DNA of 64,000 bases from Limnohabitans sp. 2KL-27. GTDB taxonomy: Bacteria > Pseudomonadota > Gammaproteobacteria > Burkholderiales > Burkholderiaceae_C. Numbering within the stretch: the stretch's first letter is position 1; the number at the start of each line of letters is the position of its first letter. Positions 17,938 through 27,323 of this stretch are shown piece by piece. The DNA lies in assembly GCF_001269345.1 (NCBI RefSeq), contig NZ_CXOP01000001.1, positions 248,001 to 312,000 on the forward strand, given 5' to 3'. The notes beneath the pieces are model-generated. The model was not told where the DNA came from. It saw nothing but the letters and a program-made list of their open reading frames with translations, and searched no databases. The position numbers and the translations under genes were made by a program.

Positions 17938-18672
17938 TCAGTTCTTTCCAGGAATCAGGGAGAGGAATTCACGGCGCAGGTTCGGGTCCTTCAAGAAGGC
18001 ACCACGCATGACCGAGTTGATCATCTTGCTGTCCATGTCTTTGACGCCGCGCCAGCCCATGCAGTAGTGGCTCGCTTCCATGACGATGGCCAAACCATCG
18101 GGCTGGGTTTTGCGCTGGATCAGGTCAGCCAGTTGCACCACGGCTTCTTCCTGGATCTGGGGGCGGCCCATGATCCACTCGGCCAGACGGGCGTATTTGG
18201 ACAAGCCAATCACGTTGGTGTGTTCATTGGGCAGCACGCCGATCCAGATCTTGCCGATCACCGGACAAAAGTGGTGGCTACAAGCGCTGCGCACCGTGAT
18301 GGGGCCGACGATCATCAGCTCGTTGAGGTGCTCGGCGTTGGGGAATTCGGTGATCTCGGGGCCTTCGACATAGCGGCCCTTGAACACCTCCTTGAGGTAC
18401 ATCTTGGCCACTCGGCGGGCAGTGTCCCCCGTATTGTGGTCGTTCACCGTGTCGATGACCAAGCTGTCGAGCACACCCGCCATCTTGTCGGTGACTTCGT
18501 CCAGCAATTTGTCCAACTCACCGGGTTCGATGAACTCGGCGATGTTGTCGTTGGCGTGGAATCGCTTGCGGGCGGCGTTGATGCGCTCGCGGATTTTGAC
18601 GGAAACAGGAACGCCTTCGTCTTCGGGCGTGGCGGCAGAGGCAGTCATGGCGTCTGGGGCTTTCATTAACAT
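17938..18672 (-). CDS. folE: GTP cyclohydrolase I (divergent form)
   Basis: A 244-residue GTP cyclohydrolase I, which makes dihydroneopterin triphosphate from GTP for folate or pterins. The zinc ligands are present: C131 and H134 in CSHH, and C204 in HYCMGWRGV. The core reads GKIWIGVLPN and KMINSVMRGAFLKD rather than the usual GRAHVAYIP and LCMTMRGV, so this is a distinct branch of the family. The N-terminal 20 residues are variable and the start could be at 18672, 18666 or 18648. It is co-transcribed with the BLUF gene 2 bp downstream. A nudB gene for the next folate step lies 2 kb away. Confidence 0.9.
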   Translation of the reverse strand: MLMKAPDAMTASAATPEDEGVPVSVKIRERINAARKRFHANDNIAEFIEPGELDKLLDEVTDKMAGVLDSLVIDTVNDHNTGDTARRVAKMYLKEVFKGRYVEGPEITEFPNAEHLNELMIVGPITVRSACSHHFCPVIGKIWIGVLPNEHTNVIGLSKYARLAEWIMGRPQIQEEAVVQLADLIQRKTQPDGLAIVMEASHYCMGWRGVKDMDSKMINSVMRGAFLKDPNLRREFLSLIPGKN

Positions 18673-18751
18673 GTCAGGGATCGTAACAGCGATTGATCAG
18701 CGCCCCCCACGGCCAGCAAACGCCCATGACGGGCAGGGGGGGATCGCCATC

Positions 18752-19978
18752 CTAATAGCGGTTGCCGGTCAAAAACAAGGCCAAACGCATCAAACCGAAC
18801 GCAACCCGGTCGCGCAGCCTTTGATGCCAAGGCCTTTGGGTGTAATGGGCGGCCACCACATCAGTGCTTTGTTGCTCGATGGCCAAGCACAGCCTTTGGT
18901 ACAACTGCTGGGCAAAGGCTTTGTCGGCCACCACCACATTCGCCTCACGCGCCAGCAGCAAACTGAGCGGGTCCAGGTTGGACGACCCCACTGTGGCCCA
19001 AGGGCGATCGTTGTCCGGGTCCACCACGGCCACTTTGGCATGCAAAAAGCTGGCGGTGTACTCGTGGATTTCGACGCCCGCATCCAGCAACACCCCGTAA
19101 ACGGGGCGGGCGGCGTGGTATTGCATGAAGTATTCGTAACGCCCTTGCAGCAGCAGGCGCACGCGCACCCCCCGTTGCGCCGCATGGATCAGGGCTTTTC
19201 GCAATCGCCGACCGGGCAAGAAATAAGCATTGGCGATGACAATCTCGTGGCGGGCCGCACCGATGGCTTTCAAGTAAGCGCGCTCGATCTGGGTGCGGTT
19301 GAGCACATTGTCACGCAGCAACAATCCAGCCTTGGCCACCAGGTGCACCTCGGTAGGTTCAGTCTGCTGCACCCACGGCGCATGCAGCCCTGCCGCCCTG
19401 AACGAGCTGAACGCTTGCGGGAATTGCTGCTGCCGGACATGCCGCACCCCTTCGATGCGCCACCACAGCTGCGTCATCGTCTCCTGCATTTGCTGCACCA
19501 ATGCCCCCCTGGCGCACACGGCAAAGTCCAGCCTGGGCTGGAGCAAGGCGCCATGGTGCGGGTCGTACCAATCGTCCAGGATGTTGATGCCGCCACAAAA
19601 AGCCAGATGGCCATCGATCACACACAACTTGCGGTGCAAGCGCCGCCATCGGCTGGGGATCAACAAACCCCAGGTGCCCAAAGGCGAATAAATACGCCAA
19701 TCCACCCCGGCACGCTCAAAGCGCTCGCGCCAGGCCGGCGGCAGCGCCAATGTGCCGACACCATCGACCACCACCCAAACCTGCACGCCGCGCAAGGCCG
19801 CACGCTCGAGCGCCTCGGCCACCCGCTCGGCTGCACCGTGGAAATCAAAAATATAGGTCTCGATGTGCACCTGCGATCGGGCCTGCTCCAAGGCGGCCTC
19901 CAAGGCTTCAAAATAGGCTTGCCCCCCTTCGATCAGGCGGATTTGATGGCCGTCACGCAAGGTCACGCCGTGGCGCAT
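18752..19978 (-). CDS. clsB: Cardiolipin synthase B
   Basis: A 408-residue phospholipase-D-superfamily enzyme with two HKD motifs: HRKLCVIDG in the first half and HAKVAVVDPDND in the second. ClsB-type enzymes condense phosphatidylglycerol (or related lipids) into cardiolipin at the inner membrane. The C-terminus is basic, with a hydrophobic segment LMRLALFLTGN. The ATG at 19978 lies 2 bp after the stop of the EEP gene, as in the E. coli clsB-ybhP pair. The longer reading to 20038 would overlap that gene. Confidence 0.9.
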   Translation of the reverse strand: MRHGVTLRDGHQIRLIEGGQAYFEALEAALEQARSQVHIETYIFDFHGAAERVAEALERAALRGVQVWVVVDGVGTLALPPAWRERFERAGVDWRIYSPLGTWGLLIPSRWRRLHRKLCVIDGHLAFCGGINILDDWYDPHHGALLQPRLDFAVCARGALVQQMQETMTQLWWRIEGVRHVRQQQFPQAFSSFRAAGLHAPWVQQTEPTEVHLVAKAGLLLRDNVLNRTQIERAYLKAIGAARHEIVIANAYFLPGRRLRKALIHAAQRGVRVRLLLQGRYEYFMQYHAARPVYGVLLDAGVEIHEYTASFLHAKVAVVDPDNDRPWATVGSSNLDPLSLLLAREANVVVADKAFAQQLYQRLCLAIEQQSTDVVAAHYTQRPWHQRLRDRVAFGLMRLALFLTGNRY

Positions 19979-19980
19979 GG

Positions 19981-20733
19981 TCAATCGATCCAGGCAAATT
20001 CGGCCACCAGGGGGAGGTGGTCCGACATGCGTTGCCAAATGCGCCCCGTCGGGGCCATGGCATGGACGGGTGTCAGGCCACGGGCATACACATGGTCGAG
20101 CTGGTTGAGCGGCAATCTCGATGGGTAGGTGGGCGTGGGCTGCTCACGCCACTCGCGAAAACCGGCGCCAGCCATGCGCCGCCCCAGCCCGGTGCCCCAA
20201 TCGTTGAAATCGCCAGCCACCAGCACGGGCGCGTGGGCCGGGATGGTCTGATCGATGAAAGCCAGCAACTGCACCACTTGACGCACCCGGCTGGCAGGCA
20301 CCAGGCCCAAATGCACCACGATCACGTGCACCACGCGGTCCACCACCTGCACCTCGGTGTGCAACAAGCCCCGCTGCTCAAAACGGTGGTCAGACATGTC
20401 CTGGTGCTGGTGTGACAGCACGGGCCAGCGCGACAGCATCGCGTTGCCATGCTCGCCATGGCGGGTGATGGCATTGGTGCGGTACACCGACGCATAGCCT
20501 TCAGGGGCCAGGTAGTCGGCTTGCGGCTGACTCGGCCAATGCGCAAAAAACCGCTCCTCGCGACGGTGCATGCGGCGCACCTCTTGCAAGCACACGATGT
20601 CGGCATCGAGCTGCTCGACCGCGTGACCCAGGTTATGAATTTCCAGCCGCCGGGTTGGGCCCAAGCCCTGCACCCCCTTGTGGATGTTGTAGGTGGCCAC
20701 ACGCAAGAGCGGGTGTTCGTGTCGCTTGGGCAT
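19981..20733 (-). CDS. Endonuclease/exonuclease/phosphatase family protein (YbhP-like)
   Basis: A 250-residue EEP-fold hydrolase. The conserved metal and catalytic residues are TYNIHKG, CLQEVRR, VAGDFNDW and the final MSDHLPL. Family members cut phosphodiesters in nucleic acids or lipids. It sits between nudB and clsB with 2-bp gaps on both sides, so all three are one transcript; the pairing with clsB matches the E. coli ybhP-clsB neighbourhood and suggests a lipid-related role. The start at 20733 gives MPKRHEH; the longer reading overlaps nudB. Confidence 0.88.
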   Translation of the reverse strand: MPKRHEHPLLRVATYNIHKGVQGLGPTRRLEIHNLGHAVEQLDADIVCLQEVRRMHRREERFFAHWPSQPQADYLAPEGYASVYRTNAITRHGEHGNAMLSRWPVLSHQHQDMSDHRFEQRGLLHTEVQVVDRVVHVIVVHLGLVPASRVRQVVQLLAFIDQTIPAHAPVLVAGDFNDWGTGLGRRMAGAGFREWREQPTPTYPSRLPLNQLDHVYARGLTPVHAMAPTGRIWQRMSDHLPLVAEFAWID

Positions 20734-20735
20734 CT

Positions 20736-21227
20736 TCAGCCGATGGCCTTCAAAAAACGGGGAAGCATCAAAATGGCCTCGGCATTCGAGGGCGAAAAAC
20801 ACTGGTCAGCCGCTGCATGCCAAGGCAGCCACATCCAGTCGGTGTGCTCGGCAGGGCTCAGTGTGATGGGCATTTTGTAGGGCACGCTCAGACCGAACAC
20901 GCGCTCGGTGTTGCGACTGACCTCGGGCGCGTACTTCCAGCGCCAGGCCGGGTAAATGTCGTACTGGTTTTCCAATGCCCAGTCGTGCAAAAAACAGCCT
21001 GAATGGCCGGCATCGATGCCGGTTTCTTCGTGGACCTCGCGGATGGCCGTATCGGCCCAGGACTCGTCCGGGTGGTCTTTGCTGCCGGTGACCGACTGCC
21101 AAGTGCCCGCATCGGTGCGGCGGATCAACAAAACCTCTTGCTCAGGGGTGTGGATCACCACCAGCACCGATTCCGGAATTTTGTAAACCGCAGAAACAGA
21201 CATGGGCTTGGGTACTCGGGTTGCCAT
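20736..21227 (-). CDS. nudB: Dihydroneopterin triphosphate diphosphatase (Nudix)
   Basis: A 163-residue Nudix hydrolase. The Nudix box is complete: GSKDHPDES followed by REVHEETGI. NudB removes pyrophosphate from dihydroneopterin triphosphate, the product of FolE, in folate synthesis. The SVLVVIHTP and QSVTGS segments also match NudB. It heads a three-gene operon with the EEP gene and clsB, 2.1 kb from folE on the same strand. The start may be 21227 or the ATG at 21203 (MSVSAV). Confidence 0.87.
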   Translation of the reverse strand: MATRVPKPMSVSAVYKIPESVLVVIHTPEQEVLLIRRTDAGTWQSVTGSKDHPDESWADTAIREVHEETGIDAGHSGCFLHDWALENQYDIYPAWRWKYAPEVSRNTERVFGLSVPYKMPITLSPAEHTDWMWLPWHAAADQCFSPSNAEAILMLPRFLKAIG

Positions 21228-21249
21228 TCACAGGGTCAACCCATTGTAG

Positions 21250-23139
21250 TCAGCGGTCTGGGCATCCCGTCATGGGTTTTGTACGCAGCAACACCGCTGC
21301 CAACTGTTCTTTCTGCAAGGGTTTGGCCAAAAAAGCGTTCATCCCTGAATTCAGGGCTTGCTCGGCCGCATCGTTCATGACATCGGCCGTCAGCGCCACG
21401 ATCGGCACCCGGGCTTTGGGACCGGTCAAAGCTCGGATGTGGCGCGCACAGCTCAGGCCATCCATCACCGGCATGTGGATGTCCATCAACACCACATCCA
21501 CATCATGCGCACGGACCCATGCCAAAGCTTGCTCCCCGTTTTCGGCAAAGCTCACTTGATGGCCCATGCTTTGCAGCAGCAGGCCCACCACTTTGCGGTT
21601 GACCGGGTGATCTTCAGCCACCAACACCCGCAACGGCACTGCAGGCTGAATTTGCGGGTCCGTTTCAGGGGTGGCGAGGGGCAAATCTGAGGCTTTAAGG
21701 CCTTCCTTGATGGGGTCCACCGCGCAAGTCGTGGGCAAGTGCAATGTGAACACCGAGCCCTGCCCTTCAGTGCTGCGGGCCATCAGGTCGCCGCCCATCA
21801 AATGCGCCAAAGAGCGGGAAATCTCCAGTCCCAAGCCTGAGCCCGATTGCCTGCGGGTCAAGGAGGCATCACCCCAGTGAAAGCGCTCAAACAAACCTTT
21901 TTGCAAGGCTTCACTCATGCCCACACCTGTGTCGATGATCTCGATTTGCCACAGCACCTGCTGCGCCGATTGGCGGACTTGGACCTGGATATCAATGCGG
22001 CCATGGTCCGTGTACTTGACCGCATTGCCCACCACATTGAACAAAATTTGTCGTAACCGCAAGGGGTCGACCATGACACGGCAAGGCCCCAACTTCTCAC
22101 CTGTCAATTGCAGCACAAGGCCTTTGGCGGTGGCCTGAGGGGCCATGACTTGGCGTACCTCCTCCAACAAAGTGCTGATGTCGGTGGCCACCGGACGGAT
22201 TTGGATCTTGCCCGCATCCAGCGCTGAGACATCCAGCACATCGTTGAGCACATTGAGCAAGTGGGATGCACTGCTTTTGGCGGTCCCGATCAAATCGACT
22301 TGCTCAGGGTTGAGTGGGGTTTTTTCGAGCAAACCCAACATGCCCAATATGCCATTGAAAGGGGTGCGCAACTCGTGGCTCATGTTCGCCAAGAAGCGGC
22401 TTTTCCCCAGGCTTGCCCGCTCGGCCTGGTCTTTGGCCAGCTCCAACTGGGCGTGCAAACGTTGCTGCGCTCTTTGGGCCTTGTTTTGTTTGCGCTCGTG
22501 CACATACAAGCCCCAAGCGCCCAGAAGCAAACCCAGCACTTGTGCGGCGGTCAACCAAACGATCCACCAACTTTGCTCTTGCACCGTTTGCGCTTGGCGA
22601 TGCACCCAATCACTCAGCACGGCATCGGAAGCTGCATTCAAGGCTTGGACATCGGGGGCCATGCTTTGCAAGGTGTTCAGAAGACCCGGCCATTGGGCTG
22701 CGTCCCAATTTTTTTGATCGGCCAATGGGCTGGCTTGCGCCAACCAATCCACCCAACGAGGCATCAAGGCGGTGTACTCCTCGCGGTGGTGCAACCTCGT
22801 CAAACTTGGACTGTTGAGCAGCAAGTCCACCCGACTGACCAAAATGTCAAACCGCAAGGCGCGCTGGGTGTCTTGCTCCGCCGTCGCACGCTCTGTTGGC
22901 CGCATGGCAGCCGCAAATCGCCACAATTCACGCTCCAAATTCGTGATCATGGCGGTGGGCGAATCTTCTTGCAAACGCGCCGCCGTTTGCAACGCTTGGG
23001 CCTGGCGCCATTGCACATGGGTGGCCACCATCAAGGCCGAGATCACCAATGCGGTCCATATCGCCAAGCCCCAGAAAAAGCGGGAGGCAGGCCGCCACGG
23101 CTCGGGAGGTGTCTGAATGGGTGCTTCAGACTCAGACAT
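21250..23139 (-). CDS. Hybrid sensor histidine kinase/response regulator
   Basis: A 629-residue membrane kinase. Two transmembrane helices (about 22-42 and 190-212) bracket a periplasmic sensor of about 150 residues. Then come a HisKA domain with phospho-acceptor H255 (NMSHELRTP), an HATPase domain with N and G boxes ([18 protein letters not shown]), and a receiver domain with phospho-acceptor D553 (LMDIHMP). No DNA-binding output is fused or adjacent. The start ATG at 23139 overlaps the stop of the upstream molybdopterin-fold gene by one base, with GAGGTGGAG before it. The periplasmic partner may supply the signal. Confidence 0.92.
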   Translation of the reverse strand: MSESEAPIQTPPEPWRPASRFFWGLAIWTALVISALMVATHVQWRQAQALQTAARLQEDSPTAMITNLERELWRFAAAMRPTERATAEQDTQRALRFDILVSRVDLLLNSPSLTRLHHREEYTALMPRWVDWLAQASPLADQKNWDAAQWPGLLNTLQSMAPDVQALNAASDAVLSDWVHRQAQTVQEQSWWIVWLTAAQVLGLLLGAWGLYVHERKQNKAQRAQQRLHAQLELAKDQAERASLGKSRFLANMSHELRTPFNGILGMLGLLEKTPLNPEQVDLIGTAKSSASHLLNVLNDVLDVSALDAGKIQIRPVATDISTLLEEVRQVMAPQATAKGLVLQLTGEKLGPCRVMVDPLRLRQILFNVVGNAVKYTDHGRIDIQVQVRQSAQQVLWQIEIIDTGVGMSEALQKGLFERFHWGDASLTRRQSGSGLGLEISRSLAHLMGGDLMARSTEGQGSVFTLHLPTTCAVDPIKEGLKASDLPLATPETDPQIQPAVPLRVLVAEDHPVNRKVVGLLLQSMGHQVSFAENGEQALAWVRAHDVDVVLMDIHMPVMDGLSCARHIRALTGPKARVPIVALTADVMNDAAEQALNSGMNAFLAKPLQKEQLAAVLLRTKPMTGCPDR

Positions 23140-23696
23140 CACTCCACCTCAATCGCCTTGAGTTGCCAAATGGAGCGCTCGTAATAGGTTTTGTGCTGCA
23201 GCTGCTTTTTGGCATCGAATGGGTAAATGATGAACAGAGGTCCTTTGGTGCGCACAGGAATCATCAGCCCGTTCATTTGCAAGGCCAGCACAACGTCGTG
23301 TTCAATGGCATCCGAAACGGGCAATCTGACCCGGTAATCGTTGAGGGCGACGGCTCGGATGTGCTGCCCTCTGGATTGGACCAACTGCAGCACGTCGCGC
23401 AGCCAAGGGCCCGTGAAGGTCACAGGCTTGTGTTCCCACGGCGTTTGGGTCGTGAAGCTTTTTTGCGGCAAGGCTTGCAGCATCGCCATGTCCAACAGGG
23501 CCCGCTTGCCTTGGTTGGTTCGATCGATAAGGCCTGAAACCTCCAACACCACTGGCCCTTGGGGCGGCCCCAGCGCCCATGCGCTGTGACCGAAGATCAT
23601 CCACACCCAACAGCCCGCCACACACCACCGCAGCAACCGTGTTGCTTGTCGATTTTTCGATGTTTGACTGAATTTAAATGGAGGACTGCAGTTCAT
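23139..23696 (-). CDS. Periplasmic molybdopterin-binding-domain-like protein (sulfite-oxidase fold), kinase partner
   Basis: A 185-residue exported protein (signal segment about residues 22-42) with a single domain resembling the oxidoreductase molybdopterin-binding fold of YedY/sulfite oxidase: [29 protein letters not shown] and [13 protein letters not shown] [17 protein letters not shown]. The cofactor-ligating Cys of true enzymes is not seen, so it is probably not catalytic. It is translationally coupled to the hybrid kinase (1-bp overlap), which suggests a binding-protein role in sensing. A divergent AT-rich promoter region lies upstream. Confidence 0.75.
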   Translation of the reverse strand: MNCSPPFKFSQTSKNRQATRLLRWCVAGCWVWMIFGHSAWALGPPQGPVVLEVSGLIDRTNQGKRALLDMAMLQALPQKSFTTQTPWEHKPVTFTGPWLRDVLQLVQSRGQHIRAVALNDYRVRLPVSDAIEHDVVLALQMNGLMIPVRTKGPLFIIYPFDAKKQLQHKTYYERSIWQLKAIEVE

Positions 23697-23846
23697 GGTC
23701 GAATTTTTTCGATTGATTTATTGAATTATTAAGAAGTATATTTTGTTGCATAAAAAATTAAAAATAATTTTTATTCGATCAGTTCACAGTTCCAGGCCTC
23801 AAGCCCTCTGGATTGGCGGTTTAGGACAGCCGAACCGGCTGTTAGC
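23697..23846. promoter_or_regulatory. AT-rich divergent intergenic region with palindrome
   Basis: This 150-bp gap between two divergent genes is far richer in A+T than its surroundings. AAAAATTA and TAATTTTT (23753-23772) form a palindrome with a 4-base centre. It probably contains both promoters; no clear -35/-10 pair was fixed. Confidence 0.45.
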
Positions 23847-24503
23847 ATGCCGAACATGTCGATGTCCAACCGCCCCCCCCATCCGCTTGCGCACAACATG
23901 GTGTTGCAAGTCACCGGGCTCACCGGAGGCCCTGGTGCAACGCCTTTTTTTTCCGGCATGGGTCTTTCTTTGCCCCCCGGAGTCTCTGCATTGATTGGCG
24001 ATGAGGGCAGTGGAAAAACCACCCTGCTGCGATTGCTGGCTGGAGATTTGCAGGCTCAATCGGGACAGATGTCGCTCTTGGGCGCGGCTGTGCCTTGGCC
24101 CCAACCTCAGCCCAGCGCTGTGTTTTGGACCGACTTGCGTCTGCCCCTGCACGATGAAGACACGCCTGTTCAATGCTGGTCAGCTTGGGCATCGCGCCTG
24201 CCCCATTGGTCGGAGACAGTGAAAACGTCCCTGATCCAGGCCCTTCAGTTGAGCCCCCACCTGGACAAGCGCTTGAACATGTTGTCGACCGGCAGTCGAC
24301 GCAAAGTCGGCTTGGTCGCATCGCTGGCGGCAGGGGCCACGGTCACTTTGCTGGACCAACCTTTTGTCTCACTCGATGCAGCGTCCATTCGGACCTTGCA
24401 AGAAGTGTTGAGTGCCCATGCCTCAAGCCCTGACCGGGCGTGGCTGATTGCCGACTATGAAAAGCCGGCGCATATCCCCCTGGCTGCGGTGCACCCACTC
24501 TGA
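23847..24503 (+). CDS. Orphan ABC-type ATPase with degenerate catalytic motifs
   Basis: A 218-residue ABC ATPase domain. The Walker A loop is intact (GDEGSGKTT, 51-59) and an ABC signature is recognisable (LSTGSRRK, 146-153). The Walker B segment reads TVTLLDQP, with Gln171 in place of the catalytic Glu. The region where the Q-loop is expected (AVFWTDLRLP) shows no Gln, and the switch region (WLIADYEK) shows no His. ATP binding is plausible but hydrolysis should be weak. No permease gene is adjacent. The overall shape is like CcmA-type subunits. Function unknown. Confidence 0.75.
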   Translation: MPNMSMSNRPPHPLAHNMVLQVTGLTGGPGATPFFSGMGLSLPPGVSALIGDEGSGKTTLLRLLAGDLQAQSGQMSLLGAAVPWPQPQPSAVFWTDLRLPLHDEDTPVQCWSAWASRLPHWSETVKTSLIQALQLSPHLDKRLNMLSTGSRRKVGLVASLAAGATVTLLDQPFVSLDAASIRTLQEVLSAHASSPDRAWLIADYEKPAHIPLAAVHPL

Positions 24504-24644
24504 CCCGCCCTGGGAGGGCTTGGCACCCCCCATGCACGCGATCCGGCCCATGACAAATCTCAAGACGGGCTTTCCCTTTGCAACGCAAGGCCAATCACAC
24601 CCCCGCGGTCCCATTCCCCCCTTTTTCTCGCTATGCCCCATAAT

Positions 24645-24778
24645 GCATGCGTGCACGTCTTGAAAAACGGCACAAGTCAGGTGATCGGTCAGTTTCGCGC
24701 GCTACGGCGGCAGTTTTCAGTTTGTTGTGCTTTCGGGACCCCATCGCTTTGTTTTTTTGTATTTCTGAGGAGTCCTCC
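24645..24778 (+). promoter_or_regulatory. Likely long 5' leader of the RRM gene
   Basis: A CATAAT hexamer at 24639-24644 could be a -10 box, although no good -35 is seen. It would give a leader of about 130 bases ending in GAGGAG before the ATG. Long leaders are common for cold-induced RNA-binding protein genes. The rest of the 24504-24778 gap holds no gene. Confidence 0.35.
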
Positions 24779-25213
24779 ATGGGCAATAAACTTTACGTCG
24801 GCAACCTGCCGTACACCGTTCGCGACGAAGACCTGCAACAGGCATTCGGCGAATTCGGCGCCATCACCAGCGCCAAAGTCATGATGGAACGCGACACCGG
24901 TCGTTCTAAAGGTTTCGGCTTTGTCGAAATGGGCAGCGATGCCGAAGCGCAAGCCGCTATCGCTGGCATGAATGGCCAGTCTTTGGGTGGCCGCAGCATC
25001 ACCGTGAACGAAGCCCGTCCGATGGAGGCACGTCCTCCACGCACCGGCGGCTTCGGTGGTGGTGGTGGCGGTTACGGCGGTGGCGGTGATCGCTCCGGCG
25101 GTGGCGGCTACGGCGGCGGTGGCCGTTCCGGTGGCGGCGGCTACGGCGGTGGCGGCGATCGCTCCGGCGGTGGCGGCTACGGCGGTGGCGGCGGCGGTCG
25201 CGGCGGCTACTAA
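24779..25213 (+). CDS. Glycine-rich RNA-binding protein (single RRM)
   Basis: A 144-residue protein. Residues 1-80 form one RRM with RNP2 (KLYVGNLP) and RNP1 (RSKGFGFVEM). The C-terminal 55 residues are almost pure Gly with Tyr, Arg, Ser and Asp in repeats of GGYGGGGDRSGG type, an RGG-like tail. Such proteins are RNA chaperones, often cold induced, in cyanobacteria and proteobacteria. The ATG at 24779 follows GAGGAG. The gene has a terminator downstream and stands alone. The repeat tract is prone to length changes. Confidence 0.93.
   Translation: MGNKLYVGNLPYTVRDEDLQQAFGEFGAITSAKVMMERDTGRSKGFGFVEMGSDAEAQAAIAGMNGQSLGGRSITVNEARPMEARPPRTGGFGGGGGGYGGGGDRSGGGGYGGGGRSGGGGYGGGGDRSGGGGYGGGGGGRGGY
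25055..25210 (+). repeat. In-frame glycine-repeat tract
   Basis: Tandem imperfect repeats of about 36-54 bases, based on GGCGGTGGCGG and TCCGGCGGT units, encode the glycine-rich tail of the RRM protein. Copies differ by whole codons, as expected from slippage under coding selection. Confidence 0.85.
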
Positions 25214-25288
25214 GCCCTGCAAACCCCGCAAACGGCAGCGATGCCGTTGCAAAATTTCTGGCCCTGCTCCGCGCAGGGCTTAGACATC

Positions 25289-25324
25289 AAAAGGCTTCAT
25301 GACTTCGGTTTTGAGGCCTTTTTT
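25289..25324 (+). terminator. Terminator after RRM gene
   Basis: AAAAGGCTTC pairs with GAGGCCTTTT (one G-U pair) around a 14-base loop and is followed by further T residues. A second hairpin, GCCCTGC/GCAGGGC at 25261-25279, precedes it. The remainder of the 25214-25459 gap shows no gene. Confidence 0.75.
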
Positions 25325-25407
25325 GTGGGCGTGTCATCACTGCCACAGTCGCGATGCGTTTGTACCGTCTGACCCATTGCGGCGAAGGCCAGCACATCTC
25401 ATCCACA

Positions 25408-25441
25408 AGCGACAACGCCACCCGAAGGTGGCGTTGTCGCT
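25408..25441 (-). terminator. Strong hairpin after aspS
   Basis: A 15-bp stem, AGCGACAACGCCACC with its complement, closes on a TTCG-type tetraloop 19 bp after the aspS stop. The T run after it is short, so it is a terminator or a transcript-stabilising hairpin. Confidence 0.7.
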
Positions 25442-25459
25442 TTGCAGGTTCAGCGCTGC

Positions 25460-27274
25460 TTAAGCGGCTTTGACAGCATCCACATTGCGCAAACGGATGT
25501 GCAGTTCGCGCAATTGCTTCTCGTCCACAGGGCTGGGCGCTTGCGTGAGCAAGCACTGGGCACGCTGTGTCTTGGGGAAGGCGATCACGTCACGGATCGA
25601 CTCGGCACCGGTCATCAAAGTCACGATGCGGTCGAGACCAAAGGCCAGACCGCCGTGGGGTGGTGCGCCGTATTGCAAGGCGTCGAGCAGGAAACCAAAC
25701 TTGAGCTGGGCTTCTTCGGGCGTGATTTTCAAGGCGTCAAACACTTTCTGCTGCACGTCAGCGCGGTGAATACGCACCGAGCCACCGCCCATTTCCCAAC
25801 CGTTCAAGACCATGTCATAGCCTTTGGAGATGCACTTCTCGGGCGCGGTGACCATCCAGTCTTCATGGCCGTCTTTGGGCGCGGTGAAGGGGTGGTGCAC
25901 AGCGGTGTAGCGCTGGCTTTCATCGTCGTATTCGAACATCGGGAAGTCCACCACCCACATGGGCGCCCAACGGTCTTCGAACAAACCATTCTTTTTGCCG
26001 AACTCGCTGTGGCCGATCTTGATGCGCAGGGCACCAATGGCATCGTTGACGATTTTTTCCTTGTCGGCCCCGAAAAAGATCAGGTCCCCGTTTTGGGCGC
26101 CCGAACGCTCCAGCACAGCGTTCAGCGCCTTGTCGTGGATGTTCTTGACGATGGGCGACTGCAAACCGTCACGGCCTTTGGACAGGTCGTTGACACGGAT
26201 GTACGCCAGGCCTTTGGCACCGTAGATCTTGACAAACTCGGTGTAGGCGTCGATCTCGCCACGGCTGATGCCGCCGCCTTCAACCGAGCCACCGGGCACG
26301 CGCAGGGCGACCACACGGCCGCCTTTCATGTTGGCAGCACCCGAGAAGACCTTGAAGTCCACATCGCCCATGACATCCGTCACTTCAGTGAACTGGAGTT
26401 TGACGCGCAGATCGGGCTTGTCAGAGCCATAGATGTGCATGGCGTCTTGGTACGTCATGACCGGAAACTCGCCCAAGTCCACGCCAATGGTCTTTTGGAA
26501 CACACGCTTGATCATGCCCTGGAACATGTCGCGAATTTCCTCTTCGGTCAGGAAGGAGGTTTCGATATCGATCTGGGTGAATTCGGGCTGGCGGTCGGCG
26601 CGCAAGTCTTCGTCGCGGAAGCACTTGGTGATCTGGTAATAACGGTCATAGCCCGCCACCATCAAGAGCTGTTTGAAGAGCTGAGGCGACTGGGGCAAAG
26701 CAAAAAACTGGCCGTCGTGCACACGGCTGGGCACCAAATAGTCTCGCGCGCCTTCGGGTGTGCTCTTGGTGAGCATGGGGGTTTCGATGTCGACAAAGCC
26801 GTTTTCGTCGAGGTACTTGCGCACTTCCATGGCCACCTTGTAGCGCAGCATCAGGTTGTTTTGCATGTACGGGCGACGCAAGTCGAGCACGCGGTGCGTG
26901 AGGCGGGTCGTCTCGGACAGGTTGTCTTCGTCGATCTGGAAAGGCGGTGTCACCGAGGCGTTGAGCACGATCAGCTCGTGGCACAGCACTTCGATCTTGC
27001 CGCTTTTGAGGTTGTCGTTGGTGGTGCCGTCTGGGCGGGCACGGACCACGCCTTTGATCTGCACGCAGAACTCGTTGCGCACCTCTTCGGCCACCTTGAA
27101 CATGTCGGGTCGGTCCGGGTCGCACACCACCTGCACATAGCCTTCGCGGTCGCGCAGGTCGATGAAGATCACGCCGCCATGGTCACGGCGACGGTTAACC
27201 CAGCCGCACAGGCTCACGGATTCGCCCGTCAGGGCTTCGGTCACCAGACCGCAATAGTGGGAACGCATGGACAT
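25460..27274 (-). CDS. aspS: Aspartyl-tRNA synthetase
   Basis: A 604-residue class II synthetase that charges tRNA-Asp. The N-terminal OB-fold anticodon domain ([21 protein letters not shown], quoted in part) is followed by motif 2 ([20 protein letters not shown] region) and motif 3 (GLAFGLDRI). The insertion typical of bacterial AspRS (about 290-420) is present. Many betaproteobacteria use a non-discriminating AspRS with GatCAB; that cannot be decided here. The start gives MSMRSHYCG; no strong ribosome site is seen. It is the last gene of the fmdB-DUF502-aspS operon. Confidence 0.96.
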   Translation of the reverse strand: MSMRSHYCGLVTEALTGESVSLCGWVNRRRDHGGVIFIDLRDREGYVQVVCDPDRPDMFKVAEEVRNEFCVQIKGVVRARPDGTTNDNLKSGKIEVLCHELIVLNASVTPPFQIDEDNLSETTRLTHRVLDLRRPYMQNNLMLRYKVAMEVRKYLDENGFVDIETPMLTKSTPEGARDYLVPSRVHDGQFFALPQSPQLFKQLLMVAGYDRYYQITKCFRDEDLRADRQPEFTQIDIETSFLTEEEIRDMFQGMIKRVFQKTIGVDLGEFPVMTYQDAMHIYGSDKPDLRVKLQFTEVTDVMGDVDFKVFSGAANMKGGRVVALRVPGGSVEGGGISRGEIDAYTEFVKIYGAKGLAYIRVNDLSKGRDGLQSPIVKNIHDKALNAVLERSGAQNGDLIFFGADKEKIVNDAIGALRIKIGHSEFGKKNGLFEDRWAPMWVVDFPMFEYDDESQRYTAVHHPFTAPKDGHEDWMVTAPEKCISKGYDMVLNGWEMGGGSVRIHRADVQQKVFDALKITPEEAQLKFGFLLDALQYGAPPHGGLAFGLDRIVTLMTGAESIRDVIAFPKTQRAQCLLTQAPSPVDEKQLRELHIRLRNVDAVKAA

Positions 27275-27323
27275 GTTGAGGAACTTTCAGGATTCGCGGG
27301 AACAAGATTCAGAAGAAGGCGCG

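Noticed and set aside
18380..20128. Open frame of 582 codons crossing folE and clsB on the plus strand
   Set aside because: It is antisense to two well-supported genes and shows no family features.
25055..25210. Tandem repeats that might be a CRISPR or minisatellite
   Set aside because: The repeats are in frame, lack unique spacers and encode the Gly-rich tail of an RRM protein.
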